A stretch of DNA of 34,846 nt from Treponema sp. (GCA_017629095.1 JAGBXW010000006.1:98995-133840); one strand, 5' to 3'. Positions 23,952 through 32,888 are shown, numbered from the stretch's first letter. Notes: generated by a model from the letters alone, not told the origin. Numbers and translations: made by a program.

Positions 23952-24619
23952 GTCTCTTTTCTTTCCAGCCTACCAAGAGTCCCCTGACAAAAATCAATCC
24001 TGGAATAAAGCTACTGCTTTTGATAATTTCAGTTATTTCATTATTTTATATAGATTTAATTCCAACTACAATAATATTTTTCCTGCTTATCCTGATTTCC
24101 ATTCCCTTGGGATTTTCCCTGAAAAGTCAAATCCAGGACTTTAAGCCCATATTCATCTACATCGTGATGTATTACCTTATCAGCAGTATCAATAATTTTT
24201 TTCAAAGTAAGGTCTTTACTGGAAATATTTTTATTCCCTCTCAAACCATCACCTTGTCAATGCTGCGCCTTTTGGTGAGTCTCCAGCTGGCCCGCTTCTT
24301 TTACAAAACTACCACCACCACACAACTCAAATGGAGCTTGGAAAAAATAGAAGGTGGTCTTCGCTGTCTTTTACAAAAAATCCCCGTTATTGGGAAAAAA
24401 ATTCACCGAGAAACAAGCTTTACCCTTACCTTTACCTTGGTGATTTCATTTATTCCTCGACTCATGAGCTTATGGAACCAACTGGAACTTTCCTGGAAGG
24501 CCCGAGGAGGAACAACTGGCCTTAAAATGATTTCCACCCTCTTTCCCCAATTGTTTATCCTTGCCTTTACAGAGGCAGAAAACACCTTGCAAGCCCTTTT
24601 AAGTCGGGAAATAGATTGA
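23942..24619 (+). CDS. ECF importer transmembrane coupling protein (BioN/EcfT)
   Basis: 225 aa. Four to five transmembrane segments are grouped in the N-terminal half (residues about 22-120) and a C-terminal one near 155-175. The cytoplasmic coupling helix bears the Ala-Arg-Gly signature SWKARGG near residue 185, which docks on the ATPase. Overlaps the ATPase gene by 10 bp. Completes a full lnt-bioY-M-N operon. No terminator is visible before the nrdR promoter. Confidence 0.93.
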   Translation: MELSLFSFQPTKSPLTKINPGIKLLLLIISVISLFYIDLIPTTIIFFLLILISIPLGFSLKSQIQDFKPIFIYIVMYYLISSINNFFQSKVFTGNIFIPSQTITLSMLRLLVSLQLARFFYKTTTTTQLKWSLEKIEGGLRCLLQKIPVIGKKIHRETSFTLTFTLVISFIPRLMSLWNQLELSWKARGGTTGLKMISTLFPQLFILAFTEAENTLQALLSREID

Positions 24620-24630
24620 TTTCCAAGTCC

Positions 24631-24659
24631 TTGAAGGGAATTTTCTTGTGGTGTATACT
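24631..24659 (+). promoter_or_regulatory. promoter of nrdR
   Basis: TTGAAG (24631-24636), 17 nt, TATACT (24654-24659). Here the start (about 24666) leaves a short leader with GAGAGGA before the ATG at 24680, unlike the leaderless-type genes. Confidence 0.6.
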
Positions 24660-24679
24660 AAAGAATTGAGAGGATTTAT

Positions 24680-25147
24680 ATGCGTTGTCCCTATTGTGGC
24701 AGTCTTGATGACAAGGTGATTGAATCTCGAACCTTAGGTAGTGGAGAAAGTATCCGTCGGCGGCGAGAATGCATTAGCTGTGGTTATAGATTTACCAGCT
24801 ACGAACGAATCGAAGAAAAGCCCTTTATGGTGGTAAAGCGAGATGGTCGCCGCCAGCCCTTTGACCGAGCAAAGCTCGAAAAAGGTATCTCCCGAGCCTT
24901 GGAAAAACGGCCTATATCTGCCACCATGACAGATAATCTTATTTCAGAAATTGAAGATATTGTCTTTATTCGAGGCCGAACCTCACGAGAAATTTCCACA
25001 GAAGCACTGGGAGATTTGGTGCTGGAAAAACTCCATGAACTAGACAAGGTGGCCTACATCCGTTTTGCTTCGGTGTATCGTCACTTTGAAAATTTAGACG
25101 AATTTATTTCCGAAGTAAACAAGATTGAATCCCTGCCAAACCCATGA
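24680..25147 (+). CDS. nrdR: NrdR transcriptional repressor of ribonucleotide reductase genes
   Basis: 155 aa, exactly family size. Zinc ribbon C3-x2-C6 ... C31-x2-C34 with the basic RRRREC stretch, then the ATP-cone (about residues 46-136) that senses ATP/dATP: VVKRDGRRQPFDRAKLEKGISRA in sense. Represses nrd genes when dATP is high. No nrd gene and no clear NrdR box is in this window. GAGAGGA ribosome site. Confidence 0.97.
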   Translation: MRCPYCGSLDDKVIESRTLGSGESIRRRRECISCGYRFTSYERIEEKPFMVVKRDGRRQPFDRAKLEKGISRALEKRPISATMTDNLISEIEDIVFIRGRTSREISTEALGDLVLEKLHELDKVAYIRFASVYRHFENLDEFISEVNKIESLPNP

Positions 25148-25181
25148 ATTATTGTGTGTATTTCAACACAGTATTGAAATG

Positions 25182-25210
25182 TGGACAATTATCATGAAAC
25201 GAGATATAAT
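25182..25210 (+). promoter_or_regulatory. promoter of the phosphoglycosyl transferase gene
   Basis: TGGACA (25182-25187), 17 nt, perfect TATAAT (25205-25210), ending 7 nt before the ATG at 25218. A TTTCAA-N7-TTGAAA inverted repeat (25161-25179) sits just upstream. Confidence 0.6.
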
Positions 25211-25217
25211 TATACCT

Positions 25218-26669
25218 ATGCAGGTTGAAGATTTCCCCCAATGGTTTAAGAATCGTTATAAACATACGAGTTCATTTTTATCTGGTTTTCTATTGCTTTT
25301 AGTAGATTTACTGATCATCATGATCTGTATTGGTACAAGCTTCTTTATTATCAATCTCATTAACAGAAGTTTCATCAACTTCCGTTCTTTTGTTACCTAC
25401 TGGATTTATCTTCCTGCATTTTTTCTTGTTTTTTACGTTTCAAAATTATATCCTGGCATGGTGTTGGCTCCAGCTGAGGAAATACGACGATTTACCATCG
25501 GTTCCTTTTTTTGCTTTGTAGGAATAGCCTTTTCAATCATTTTTGAAACTGATGGGCGGGAAATGATTGCCGTTGCTATGATAGCAGCCATTCCCTTTGC
25601 CAGTTTAGGCTTACCTATTGCCCGTCAATTTAGCCGTTTGATATTTTCCCGTAGTAAGATTTGGGGAGTACCTGCGGCAATTTACGTTTTTAATAATGAA
25701 AAGAACATCGTTGTAGAGCGTCTTTTGCATCATCCTGAACTGGGATACAAGCCAGCAGTCATCATTAATACATCGTCTACAGAACCCAGAGAGTCTCAGT
25801 ACAAAGGAATCCCAGAATTCCCTCCCACCCAGGAAGTTCACGATACCATAAAAAAACTGAATATCAAGGTAGCCATCATCATAGAAAAGAAAGAAGATAC
25901 CTTGCTTGATAACCAAGAGTTATATACAAAGATTATGCAGCAATATCGTTATATCATTGCCATCCCCTACAATCAGTATATTCGCTCAGTTTATTCTTCT
26001 GTACGGGACTTTAACGGTATCTTGGGATTTTCTTCCACACGAAATCTGAGTCGGCCATGGGAACTGTTTCTCAAGCGTCTCACAGATATTCTTCTGTTAC
26101 TGATTGCAGCAGTTCCAACCATTCTCGTTACCCTCGTGGCAGCTATAGCCATTAAAATTTCTTCTCCAGGCCCCGTTTTTTATGGCCACAAACGGGTAGG
26201 AAAAAATGGTAAGGAAATTACTGTTTGGAAATTCCGTTCCATGGTTACCAATTCCCAAGAGATTTTAGAGAAAATTCTAGCAGAAGATCCTGTACGACGA
26301 GCCGAATGGGAAAAGGACAGAAAATTTAAGGACGATCCTCGAATCACCAAGATTGGAAAGATTTTAAGAAATACAAGCCTTGATGAATTACCACAATTAT
26401 GGAATATCCTTACCGGGGATATGAGTTTTGTTGGTCCTCGACCTGTTACCAATTCTGAATTGGATAAATATGGAAAGGCTGTTGATTTTATTCTATCGGT
26501 ACAACCTGGACTTTCTGGTATGTGGCAGATTTCAGGGCGTTCAGATACCGCCTATGAAGAAAGAATCAATCTAGATACTTACTATATTCAAAATTGGTCT
26601 ATTTGGCTTGATTTATGGATAATTACAAAGACTATTTGGGTTGTATTGAGAAGAAAGGGAGCTTATTAA
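25218..26669 (+). CDS. polyprenyl-phosphate sugar-1-phosphate transferase (WbaP-like)
   Basis: Starts surface-polysaccharide or glycolipid synthesis by moving a sugar-1-phosphate from a UDP-sugar onto undecaprenyl phosphate at the inner membrane. 483 aa from 25218; an in-frame ATG at 25125 lies inside nrdR and is unsupported. About four N-terminal helices (20-130), a Rossmann-like cytoplasmic domain (about 150-250), then the catalytic bacterial sugar transferase domain (about 285-483): re-entrant helix ending ISSPGPVFYGHKRVG, KFRSM (338-342), catalytic dyad D389-E390 in SLDELPQLWN, GDMSFVGPRP and the closing GLSGMWQISGRS. Sugar specificity (Gal, Glc or other) is unknown. No ribosome site. Followed after 2 nt by an outer-membrane barrel gene. 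Confidence 0.93.
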   Translation: MQVEDFPQWFKNRYKHTSSFLSGFLLLLVDLLIIMICIGTSFFIINLINRSFINFRSFVTYWIYLPAFFLVFYVSKLYPGMVLAPAEEIRRFTIGSFFCFVGIAFSIIFETDGREMIAVAMIAAIPFASLGLPIARQFSRLIFSRSKIWGVPAAIYVFNNEKNIVVERLLHHPELGYKPAVIINTSSTEPRESQYKGIPEFPPTQEVHDTIKKLNIKVAIIIEKKEDTLLDNQELYTKIMQQYRYIIAIPYNQYIRSVYSSVRDFNGILGFSSTRNLSRPWELFLKRLTDILLLLIAAVPTILVTLVAAIAIKISSPGPVFYGHKRVGKNGKEITVWKFRSMVTNSQEILEKILAEDPVRRAEWEKDRKFKDDPRITKIGKILRNTSLDELPQLWNILTGDMSFVGPRPVTNSELDKYGKAVDFILSVQPGLSGMWQISGRSDTAYEERINLDTYYIQNWSIWLDLWIITKTIWVVLRRKGAY

Positions 26670-26671
26670 TT

Positions 26672-28174
26672 GTGAAAAAAATTTTTTTTGTACTAGTTTT
26701 ATTAACAACTACTATTGCACTATTTGCAGAACGATATCAAATTACTGATATCAAATATGATATTGATGGTAGAACAAAGAAATATGCTTTGAATAAAGTC
26801 CTTAACGTTAAAAAAGATCAGGTTATTGAATCAGAAGAAGATTTGAAACTTTACATTGATTTTATTGCACAAAAGCTTAGTGACCAGCGTGTTTTGGAGG
26901 ATACACAAGTAAAATATGAGTTAGGAAATCCTAATGAACAAGGGATTATTCCTGTAACATTGCATATTTATGCTGATGAAACATGGAATATTCTGCCTTT
27001 ACCCTATCCAAAATACGATTCTAACTCAGGTTTCACTTTGAAGTTGAAGGTGAAGGATTATAACTTTTTAGGTACCATGACCCCCCTTAATTTTGATTTA
27101 GAATTTTATCAAGAAGATGAGGGAACAACAAATGTTCTTGGTCTTGGATTAGATTTTTCACTTCCCTTTGCCATGGGAATATTTGATGCCCAGTGGAATA
27201 ACGATATATCCATGGACTACACCTTTGGCGATTCTAGCCCAAACTTCTCCTTTTCAACTGGCCTTGACCTCGCTTACGCCTTTAAATATGTTACTTTACA
27301 GTTGGAAGCAACACAATCTGTTGATATTTACAATGATTATAAGGTAACTGGTGATTGGATTTACGGATCAGAATTTTTACAATTTAGCACGCCAGTTTCT
27401 TTGCTCCAAACAACAGGTCTTCTTGGTACTATCAGTTTTGTGCCACATGTCTTTGTTGGCTATTGTTGGGACCTTGATGGTGTAGAGCACGAAGATTTAG
27501 TGGGACCATCTATAGGCTTGGGATATGCATTTACTGCAGGACAGGTAAACTGGTTTGGTAACTTTAGACGAGGATTAACTGCAAGTTTTTCCCACAACTA
27601 TGAATATAATTTTCATACCATGGATTGGACAACAGAAGTTGCCCTGCAACTTGATGGGTTTTATTTCATTAATTTCTTTGGAATTTCAACTCGCTCTAAA
27701 ATATTTACTCATTACGATATAGCTCATAACAAAGATTCAAATACGACTAATGTTGCAGAATGGATGCGTGGTGTTTTCAATGATGAATCGTACAACTCAG
27801 GCAGAGCCAATCTTCCTACAGGATTTGTCATGAACCTTGATTTTCCCATTAGAGTTTTGCAAACAAATTGGCGGAGCTGGGGAAAGGCATTGTTTAAACG
27901 AGATATGCCAGCTTGGTTTGGTTTTCTTGATTTTGAAATGCATCTTGTTCCCTTTGTTGATATTGCTCTCTACGGTGCTGATGACTATTGTGTATTCCAC
28001 CTTGATGATGGATTTTATTCAGCCGGACTTGAAGTTGTTGTGTACCCTGAGAAAATGAGAAGTATTCAGGTAAGAGCAAGTGCTGGTCTTGATCTTGCAG
28101 CGAGACTCTTAAATCAGGATTGGAGATCAAAAAAAGGACCTGAGATTGAAATTGGAATTGGTCTCCACTATTAA
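26672..28174 (+). CDS. predicted outer-membrane beta-barrel protein with one POTRA-like domain
   Basis: 500 aa from GTG at 26672, chosen because it begins exactly at a signal peptide (KKIFFVLVLLTTTIALFA/ERY) 2 nt after the previous stop, with AAGGGAG upstream. Residues about 20-105 have the beta-alpha-alpha-beta-beta pattern of a POTRA domain (ITDIKYDIDGRTKKYALNKVL onward). From about residue 115 to the end come alternating amphipathic strands (LGLGLDFSLPFAMGIF, FSFSTGLDLAYAFKYV, GPEIEIGIGLHY), ending in a C-terminal Tyr, as recognised by the BAM machinery. Overall it resembles a small Omp85/TamA-type protein; I could not see the VRGF/LRGY motif of that family. Possibly works with the product of the adjacent transferase. 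Confidence 0.75.
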   Translation: MKKIFFVLVLLTTTIALFAERYQITDIKYDIDGRTKKYALNKVLNVKKDQVIESEEDLKLYIDFIAQKLSDQRVLEDTQVKYELGNPNEQGIIPVTLHIYADETWNILPLPYPKYDSNSGFTLKLKVKDYNFLGTMTPLNFDLEFYQEDEGTTNVLGLGLDFSLPFAMGIFDAQWNNDISMDYTFGDSSPNFSFSTGLDLAYAFKYVTLQLEATQSVDIYNDYKVTGDWIYGSEFLQFSTPVSLLQTTGLLGTISFVPHVFVGYCWDLDGVEHEDLVGPSIGLGYAFTAGQVNWFGNFRRGLTASFSHNYEYNFHTMDWTTEVALQLDGFYFINFFGISTRSKIFTHYDIAHNKDSNTTNVAEWMRGVFNDESYNSGRANLPTGFVMNLDFPIRVLQTNWRSWGKALFKRDMPAWFGFLDFEMHLVPFVDIALYGADDYCVFHLDDGFYSAGLEVVVYPEKMRSIQVRASAGLDLAARLLNQDWRSKKGPEIEIGIGLHY

Positions 28175-28274
28175 TATGAATTATGACAAAAGTGTACCAT
28201 GAATTGTAAAATAGATTGGATGCACTCCTCTATTTAAGCTTTTTATAAAACCTTCTAGAAATAAATAGAGAAAA

Positions 28275-28306
28275 TAAAAGCCTGACATTAAATTGTCAGG
28301 CTTTTA
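28275..28306. terminator. bidirectional Rho-independent terminator
   Basis: 13-bp stem TAAAAGCCTGACA (28275-28287) / TGTCAGGCTTTTA (28294-28306) around TTAAAT. T/A runs flank both sides. It lies between the convergent barrel gene (+) and the TPR gene (-). The rest of the 163-bp gap holds no recognisable gene. Confidence 0.9.
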
Positions 28307-28337
28307 TTAAAATAGGCTGTAACAATAATTTTTAAGA

Positions 28338-29423
28338 TTAAAGCTTAGCAACAGCCAATTGACGCCAGTATGATTCTGGGGCAGTTTGAGCAATTACCAC
28401 CAACAATTCCTTGGCAAAATCCTCATTTTCTGGGAACATTTGTGAACCTAAATCAGCAAGCCGATAAAAACATCGCCAAAATCCCTGGTCCATGCTCCAT
28501 TCAGCCAACTCATAGTTATCAATTGCAATATGAAAAAACTCTCGTAGATTTTCATACTGAAACTCTGTAACACGATTTTCCAAGAAATTATTCATGCGGG
28601 TAAATGAAGACAAGGTTCCAAACAAGGACATCTTAAATGCCTCTTGGTACCGTCCCTGTTCCACATACAGCTCTGTCAGACGGAAAAAAGCAGGAATAGA
28701 GCGATAACAATCTGCACGGTAAAGATTAAAAATCTTGTCTGCACTATACCCTCTTTGAACAGAATTAGTCAGTGCTGTAGTAAAACCATCATTTCCATAG
28801 TATGGATCTGAGGCAATAATTAGCATCAGGGCCTTCTCACAGTTCTCGTAGTCATTAAAGTTATAGCAAAGATTTGCCATATCATACAATATGTCATACT
28901 TGCTTTCTGGAATATCTAAAATATCAGCATTATTCCAAGCATCCATATAATATGAATAGGAAAGCTCATACTCTCCTTCAAACTCGTAGATTTTCGCCAT
29001 AAGATGAACTGCTTCGGGGAAAATCTTTTTTGCTGCGAGATGGTTTTGAATCTCTGTAATGGAGCCATTAAAAAAGGTTCCATTATGAACAGTTGTAGTG
29101 TATTCAATAAGATTAACCACGTCATACACATCACGAGATTGTAAAACAGCTATAACATCACGAATATTGTCACCAGCATTCTGTACTTCTTGGGGATGAA
29201 GGGCTACATTCAATGCATCAAGAGACTCGGTAGCCTCTTTTTGACGCAATAATCGCGCTTCCTCTGCCAACAGAAGGGCCTTGCCGTATTCACCGGAATC
29301 AAAGGCAAACTGGGCATCCTCCAAAAGCCGTGCAGATTTCTGGAACAAGGGCAACTCAATGGCAAAAACCAGTGAACTGAAGAGTAATGCAATACTGACA
29401 AATACGAGTTTTCTTATTTTCAC
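28338..29423 (-). CDS. secreted TPR-like protein, unknown function
   Basis: 361 aa. Signal peptide at residues 1-21 (KLVFVSIALLFSSLVFA/IE). The remainder is alpha-helical with irregular TPR-type repeats (LLEDAQFAFDSGEYGKALLLAEEARLL near 33; YEFEGEYELSYSYYMDAWNNA; CYNFNDYENCEKALMLI; YVEQGRYQEAFKMSLF). No catalytic motif. GTG start at 29423 overlaps the ispG stop by 4 bp (GTGA), with AAGGA 11 nt upstream. Last gene of the V-ATPase-ispG transcript, ending at the terminator at 28275-28306. Likely a periplasmic spirochaete protein. Confidence 0.83.
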   Translation of the reverse strand: MKIRKLVFVSIALLFSSLVFAIELPLFQKSARLLEDAQFAFDSGEYGKALLLAEEARLLRQKEATESLDALNVALHPQEVQNAGDNIRDVIAVLQSRDVYDVVNLIEYTTTVHNGTFFNGSITEIQNHLAAKKIFPEAVHLMAKIYEFEGEYELSYSYYMDAWNNADILDIPESKYDILYDMANLCYNFNDYENCEKALMLIIASDPYYGNDGFTTALTNSVQRGYSADKIFNLYRADCYRSIPAFFRLTELYVEQGRYQEAFKMSLFGTLSSFTRMNNFLENRVTEFQYENLREFFHIAIDNYELAEWSMDQGFWRCFYRLADLGSQMFPENEDFAKELLVVIAQTAPESYWRQLAVAKL

Positions 29424-30511
29424 AGACTTAACAATTCCTTTCTAAATACAGTATCGGCAGATTCTGCTGAAACCGTTTGAACTATTTTTCCGTGTTTGAA
29501 TATGGTAACCTTATCTCCAGTGCCAGTAATGCCGATATCTGCGTGCTTTCCTTCTCCAGGTCCGTTCACCACACATCCCATAACAGCCACCGTAATATCC
29601 TTATCCATGGAAAGAAGTTCAGCCTCCCACTTGTCCATGAAAGCGTGAACATCAAAGCCATTGCGACCACACCGTGGACAGGACACAATCTTTACTCCTC
29701 CATCACGTAGCCCTGTCTCCCGAAGGATTTCACGGGCAGTGATAACCTCGTTGTCAGGGGTGGATGACAGGCTGACTCGAATGGTATTGCCGATTCCCTC
29801 TTCCAGCAAGCGACTAAAGGCCAAGGTACTTTTTACAATACCTCCCACCAAGGGCCCTGCTTCGGTAACTCCCACGTGAAGGGGAATATCAAAACGGGAT
29901 GCGAAATCTCTGTTGGAATCCACCGTTTCCTTTACTGAAGAAGCCTTCATGGAAACAACAAATTGGTCAAAGCCAAGACTATCAAAAACCTCAGCTTCAC
30001 GGGCAGCTGTTTGAGAAAGCCCCTGAGCACGAGTAAGTTTTCCATCTCGTACCTCTGCAGCAATATCCTGAGGAAGGCTTCCTGTATTTACACCAATACG
30101 AATGGCAGCACCTTTCTCTTTACAGCGAGCTACCACAGCCTCCACCCTGTCACGACTACCGATATTTCCAGGGTTGATTCTAATCTTGGCTACATTTCCT
30201 TCCAAACATCGCAATGCTAGCTTGTAGTCAAAGTGAATGTCAGCCACCAAAGGAATGTCTGTTTCCTTTGCCAAAAGTACTAGTGCATCGGCACTAGCCA
30301 TATCAGGCACTGCAAAGCGAATGATGTCGCATCCAAGAGCCTGTAATTTTTCCATGCGGTGAACAATAGACAAAAGGGCATCCCGATCCTGAAGGATGTC
30401 GGTAATGCCCTCTTTCCACATAGTTTGGATGGATACCGGTGATGAACCACCGATACCCAGCCGTTTTGTTCTTCCCGCACCACCAATATACACTTGACGT
30501 GTGTGATGCAT
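29420..30511 (-). CDS. ispG: IspG (GcpE), HMB-PP synthase of the MEP isoprenoid pathway
   Basis: Iron-sulfur enzyme converting methylerythritol cyclodiphosphate to HMBPP, the penultimate step of the non-mevalonate pathway. 363 aa. TIM-barrel N-domain (IGGSSPVSIQTM at 20-31, RFAVPD, VADIHFDYKLAL at 89-100, RINPGNIG). C-terminal [4Fe-4S] domain with Cys278 and Cys281 (CPRCGR), Cys313 (MGCVVNGPGE) and Glu320. AAAGGAGA lies 6 nt before the start. It follows the V-ATPase K gene by 14 nt and has no promoter of its own, so it is expressed with the ATPase. Confidence 0.97.
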   Translation of the reverse strand: MHHTRQVYIGGAGRTKRLGIGGSSPVSIQTMWKEGITDILQDRDALLSIVHRMEKLQALGCDIIRFAVPDMASADALVLLAKETDIPLVADIHFDYKLALRCLEGNVAKIRINPGNIGSRDRVEAVVARCKEKGAAIRIGVNTGSLPQDIAAEVRDGKLTRAQGLSQTAAREAEVFDSLGFDQFVVSMKASSVKETVDSNRDFASRFDIPLHVGVTEAGPLVGGIVKSTLAFSRLLEEGIGNTIRVSLSSTPDNEVITAREILRETGLRDGGVKIVSCPRCGRNGFDVHAFMDKWEAELLSMDKDITVAVMGCVVNGPGEGKHADIGITGTGDKVTIFKHGKIVQTVSAESADTVFRKELLSL

Positions 30512-30525
30512 GAAGTCTCCTTTTC

Positions 30526-30945
30526 TTACAGTACGATCATAGAGAATACCATTGCGAACAAAGCAACAGTTTCACAAAGACCTACAACCATGATGTACTG
30601 GGCAAAACCCTTTCCTGTTTCACCAAGAGCATCAGAACCAGCAGCACCAGCCTTTCCCTGGAATACAGCAGAAGCAGCCATAGCAAGACCAGAGAAAATA
30701 CCCAAAGCCAACAAGAACAATCCATCCTTGGTTGAGTTAATCATATTCTGCATCAACAGAAATCCATAGATGGTCTGGGTAAGAGGGGCACCAGCAAAAA
30801 CAGTCAGGATGAAGGGAGCGGGCTTGTTGTTCATGTAACAACGCTTCCAAGCACCAATAGCTGCCTGACCGGCACATCCAATACCAATTGCAGAACCGAT
30901 AGCTGCAATACCAAGAACACATGCTGCACCAAACATTCCAATCAT
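30526..30945 (-). CDS. V-type ATPase subunit K (membrane rotor ring)
   Basis: 139 aa, four transmembrane helices in two hairpins: the duplicated V-type form. The ion-binding carboxylate is E125 in helix 4 (GLCETVALF). Hairpin 1 carries T56-Q57 (APLTQTIYGF) at the place of NtpK T64-Q65, and helix 3 has Q96 (AVFQGKAGAAG) at the place of Q110, 29 residues before the Glu as in NtpK. This ligand set is that of the Na+-binding rotor of Enterococcus hirae, so Na+ coupling is plausible. The first hairpin lacks a carboxylate, as usual in this form. AGGAGT ribosome site. Confidence 0.95.
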   Translation of the reverse strand: MIGMFGAACVLGIAAIGSAIGIGCAGQAAIGAWKRCYMNNKPAPFILTVFAGAPLTQTIYGFLLMQNMINSTKDGLFLLALGIFSGLAMAASAVFQGKAGAAGSDALGETGKGFAQYIMVVGLCETVALFAMVFSMIVL

Positions 30946-30968
30946 ATTATACTCCTAAAAAAAGAACT

Positions 30969-32888
30969 CTATTTATTATCAGCACCTTCACAGAAGGGCT
31001 CATAAGCAAAACCAGACCATGACATTCCCAAGTGGCTGGAGAACTCCAGTGTATTCAAGCGAACACCATGAACAATTACGGACAATACGTTCAAAATCAT
31101 GTTCAATCCATGACCGAACACTAGCAAAAGTACTCCCAAGAAGATGATGGCACCTCCCAACATAGGGCCAGCCATATCATTCACTGTAGCAGAAATTGCT
31201 CCACCTGCAAGACCAACGGCCCACAGACGGATGTAAGATACAATGTCTGAGAATACGTTTACTACACCTAACAGTACAGAAACGATGTTCTTGCAGCTTT
31301 CCAAAATAGAAGCTCCAAGACTTCCTTCATAATTGGAGAAGATAAAGCTCAATGCAAATCCAACTCCAACAACACCCAGCACCATTGTTCCCATGGTAGG
31401 AATACCACAGAAGGTATCCAACTTAACAACCATGTTCAATACCACAAAGAAGATACCCCACAGCTGAAGCAGGGAACCTAATTCTCCAAGGCATTTTGGT
31501 GACTTAATGTACCGTGCAATTCCCTTCAAGTGGGCAATGGAAAGCTGAATAAGAGCCAGCATAAAGCAGAAAATCTGAAGATTTTGCTTTACCAATGCTT
31601 CATTTTCTGGGGAAATAGCGGCATAAGCATTTGAAATAGGTTGCAAAGACAGGCTTGTAAGCCAGTTTGGCAACAAATCAGTACTTAAACCAAACCAAGT
31701 ACAGGTGACAGTACCCCAAGCCATGGTAAAAAAGCCCAACAACAACAACAAATTGTATGCAGGTGGAATCTTTTTCTTTTTTGCCACAGCACCAATGTCT
31801 GCAAAGATGGCAGCTAGTACCATCAACAAACCGTATCCACCGTCACCAAAGATGATGCCGAAGAATACACAGAAGAACAACAGGAACCAGCCTGAAATAT
31901 CGTATTCACGATATCCAGGTACTGTACCCAAAAAGTCAGATACAGGATAAATCAAGCTAACGAACTTATTGTTCTTGAGCTTGGTGGGAACCTCATCTTC
32001 TTCTCCTGGGTCAGATACAACTATGGCCCAGTTTTCTTCCTTGGCAGCAGCCTGAACCCCAGCTACATCCTCTGTAGGTACGTAACCAGTAAGCCAGCAT
32101 AACGCCATGTAAGGGCGACCATTTTCTGTATCTTCTTCCCGTGCCATTCCTGAGAAAAGATTTTCGAACTCGATATCCTTTCCAACTACAGCACAATACT
32201 GCTTGAACAGCTGTCGATCAAGAGCTGCTTCTGCCAGAGCCTTATCAATGGAGACAATCTCATCTTTCAGTGCAACAATCTCATCACGCAACTTCTTTGA
32301 AGAAGAACTAATCATAGGAACAGCATACGCTTCCGCTGGCATATCAGCAGGACGAGAAGCTTGAGCCAAGGTAGAGCCAGCTTCACCATGCTGAATCAAC
32401 ATGAACCGTACCAGTGATTTATTCTCATTAACCACCATAGTTTCAATGGTTTCTGGTATGGATACATATGCTTCCCGAGGAATCTCATACAAGGAAAGAA
32501 TAATTCCTTTGCCTGCAAGATATTGGAAGTTTTCTACATCAAGATCACCCCACCCTGCAAATCGCTCTAACTCCAAGGTATGAGCAGAAATAATATCCTT
32601 GCAAAGTTTTTTCCTATCAGAGAGGGCCACAACTTCTTCTGCCTTTGCCAAAACCTTATCTCGATCAAAGGTAGCAGTAGAAACAGCCTTCTTAGGCAAC
32701 TTAATTTCAGATAGGATAGCGTAGGCAGTTTCTGCATTGGAATAGGTATCCTTAAATTCAGTAAGCTGCTCACTAGCACCACTTACCTTTTCCAGATGCA
32801 CTACTCCCAGTCGCCGCATTTTCTTTAAGGCTTCCTTGCGATGTTCTTCCAACAATACAAAGGACACCTTTTTCATAGGTACAATCAT
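30969..32888 (-). CDS. V-type ATPase subunit I (stator, a-subunit homologue)
   Basis: 639 aa. N-terminal cytoplasmic half (about 1-335) is helical and coiled-coil-rich with the family start [30 protein letters not shown] in sense. The C-terminal half (about 340-625) holds seven or eight membrane helices including [19 protein letters not shown] and [21 protein letters not shown], the latter with the conserved Arg ([10 protein letters not shown]) that faces the rotor carboxylate. Starts at 32888 with a 4-bp overlap to subunit D (ATGA) and AAGGAGG upstream. Confidence 0.96.
   Translation of the reverse strand: MIVPMKKVSFVLLEEHRKEALKKMRRLGVVHLEKVSGASEQLTEFKDTYSNAETAYAILSEIKLPKKAVSTATFDRDKVLAKAEEVVALSDRKKLCKDIISAHTLELERFAGWGDLDVENFQYLAGKGIILSLYEIPREAYVSIPETIETMVVNENKSLVRFMLIQHGEAGSTLAQASRPADMPAEAYAVPMISSSSKKLRDEIVALKDEIVSIDKALAEAALDRQLFKQYCAVVGKDIEFENLFSGMAREEDTENGRPYMALCWLTGYVPTEDVAGVQAAAKEENWAIVVSDPGEEDEVPTKLKNNKFVSLIYPVSDFLGTVPGYREYDISGWFLLFFCVFFGIIFGDGGYGLLMVLAAIFADIGAVAKKKKIPPAYNLLLLLGFFTMAWGTVTCTWFGLSTDLLPNWLTSLSLQPISNAYAAISPENEALVKQNLQIFCFMLALIQLSIAHLKGIARYIKSPKCLGELGSLLQLWGIFFVVLNMVVKLDTFCGIPTMGTMVLGVVGVGFALSFIFSNYEGSLGASILESCKNIVSVLLGVVNVFSDIVSYIRLWAVGLAGGAISATVNDMAGPMLGGAIIFLGVLLLVFGHGLNMILNVLSVIVHGVRLNTLEFSSHLGMSWSGFAYEPFCEGADNK

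Noticed and set aside
26615..26671. Earlier ATG start for the barrel protein inside the transferase gene
   Set aside because: The GTG at 26672 begins precisely at the signal peptide and follows the upstream stop by 2 nt. The earlier start would bury the signal sequence.
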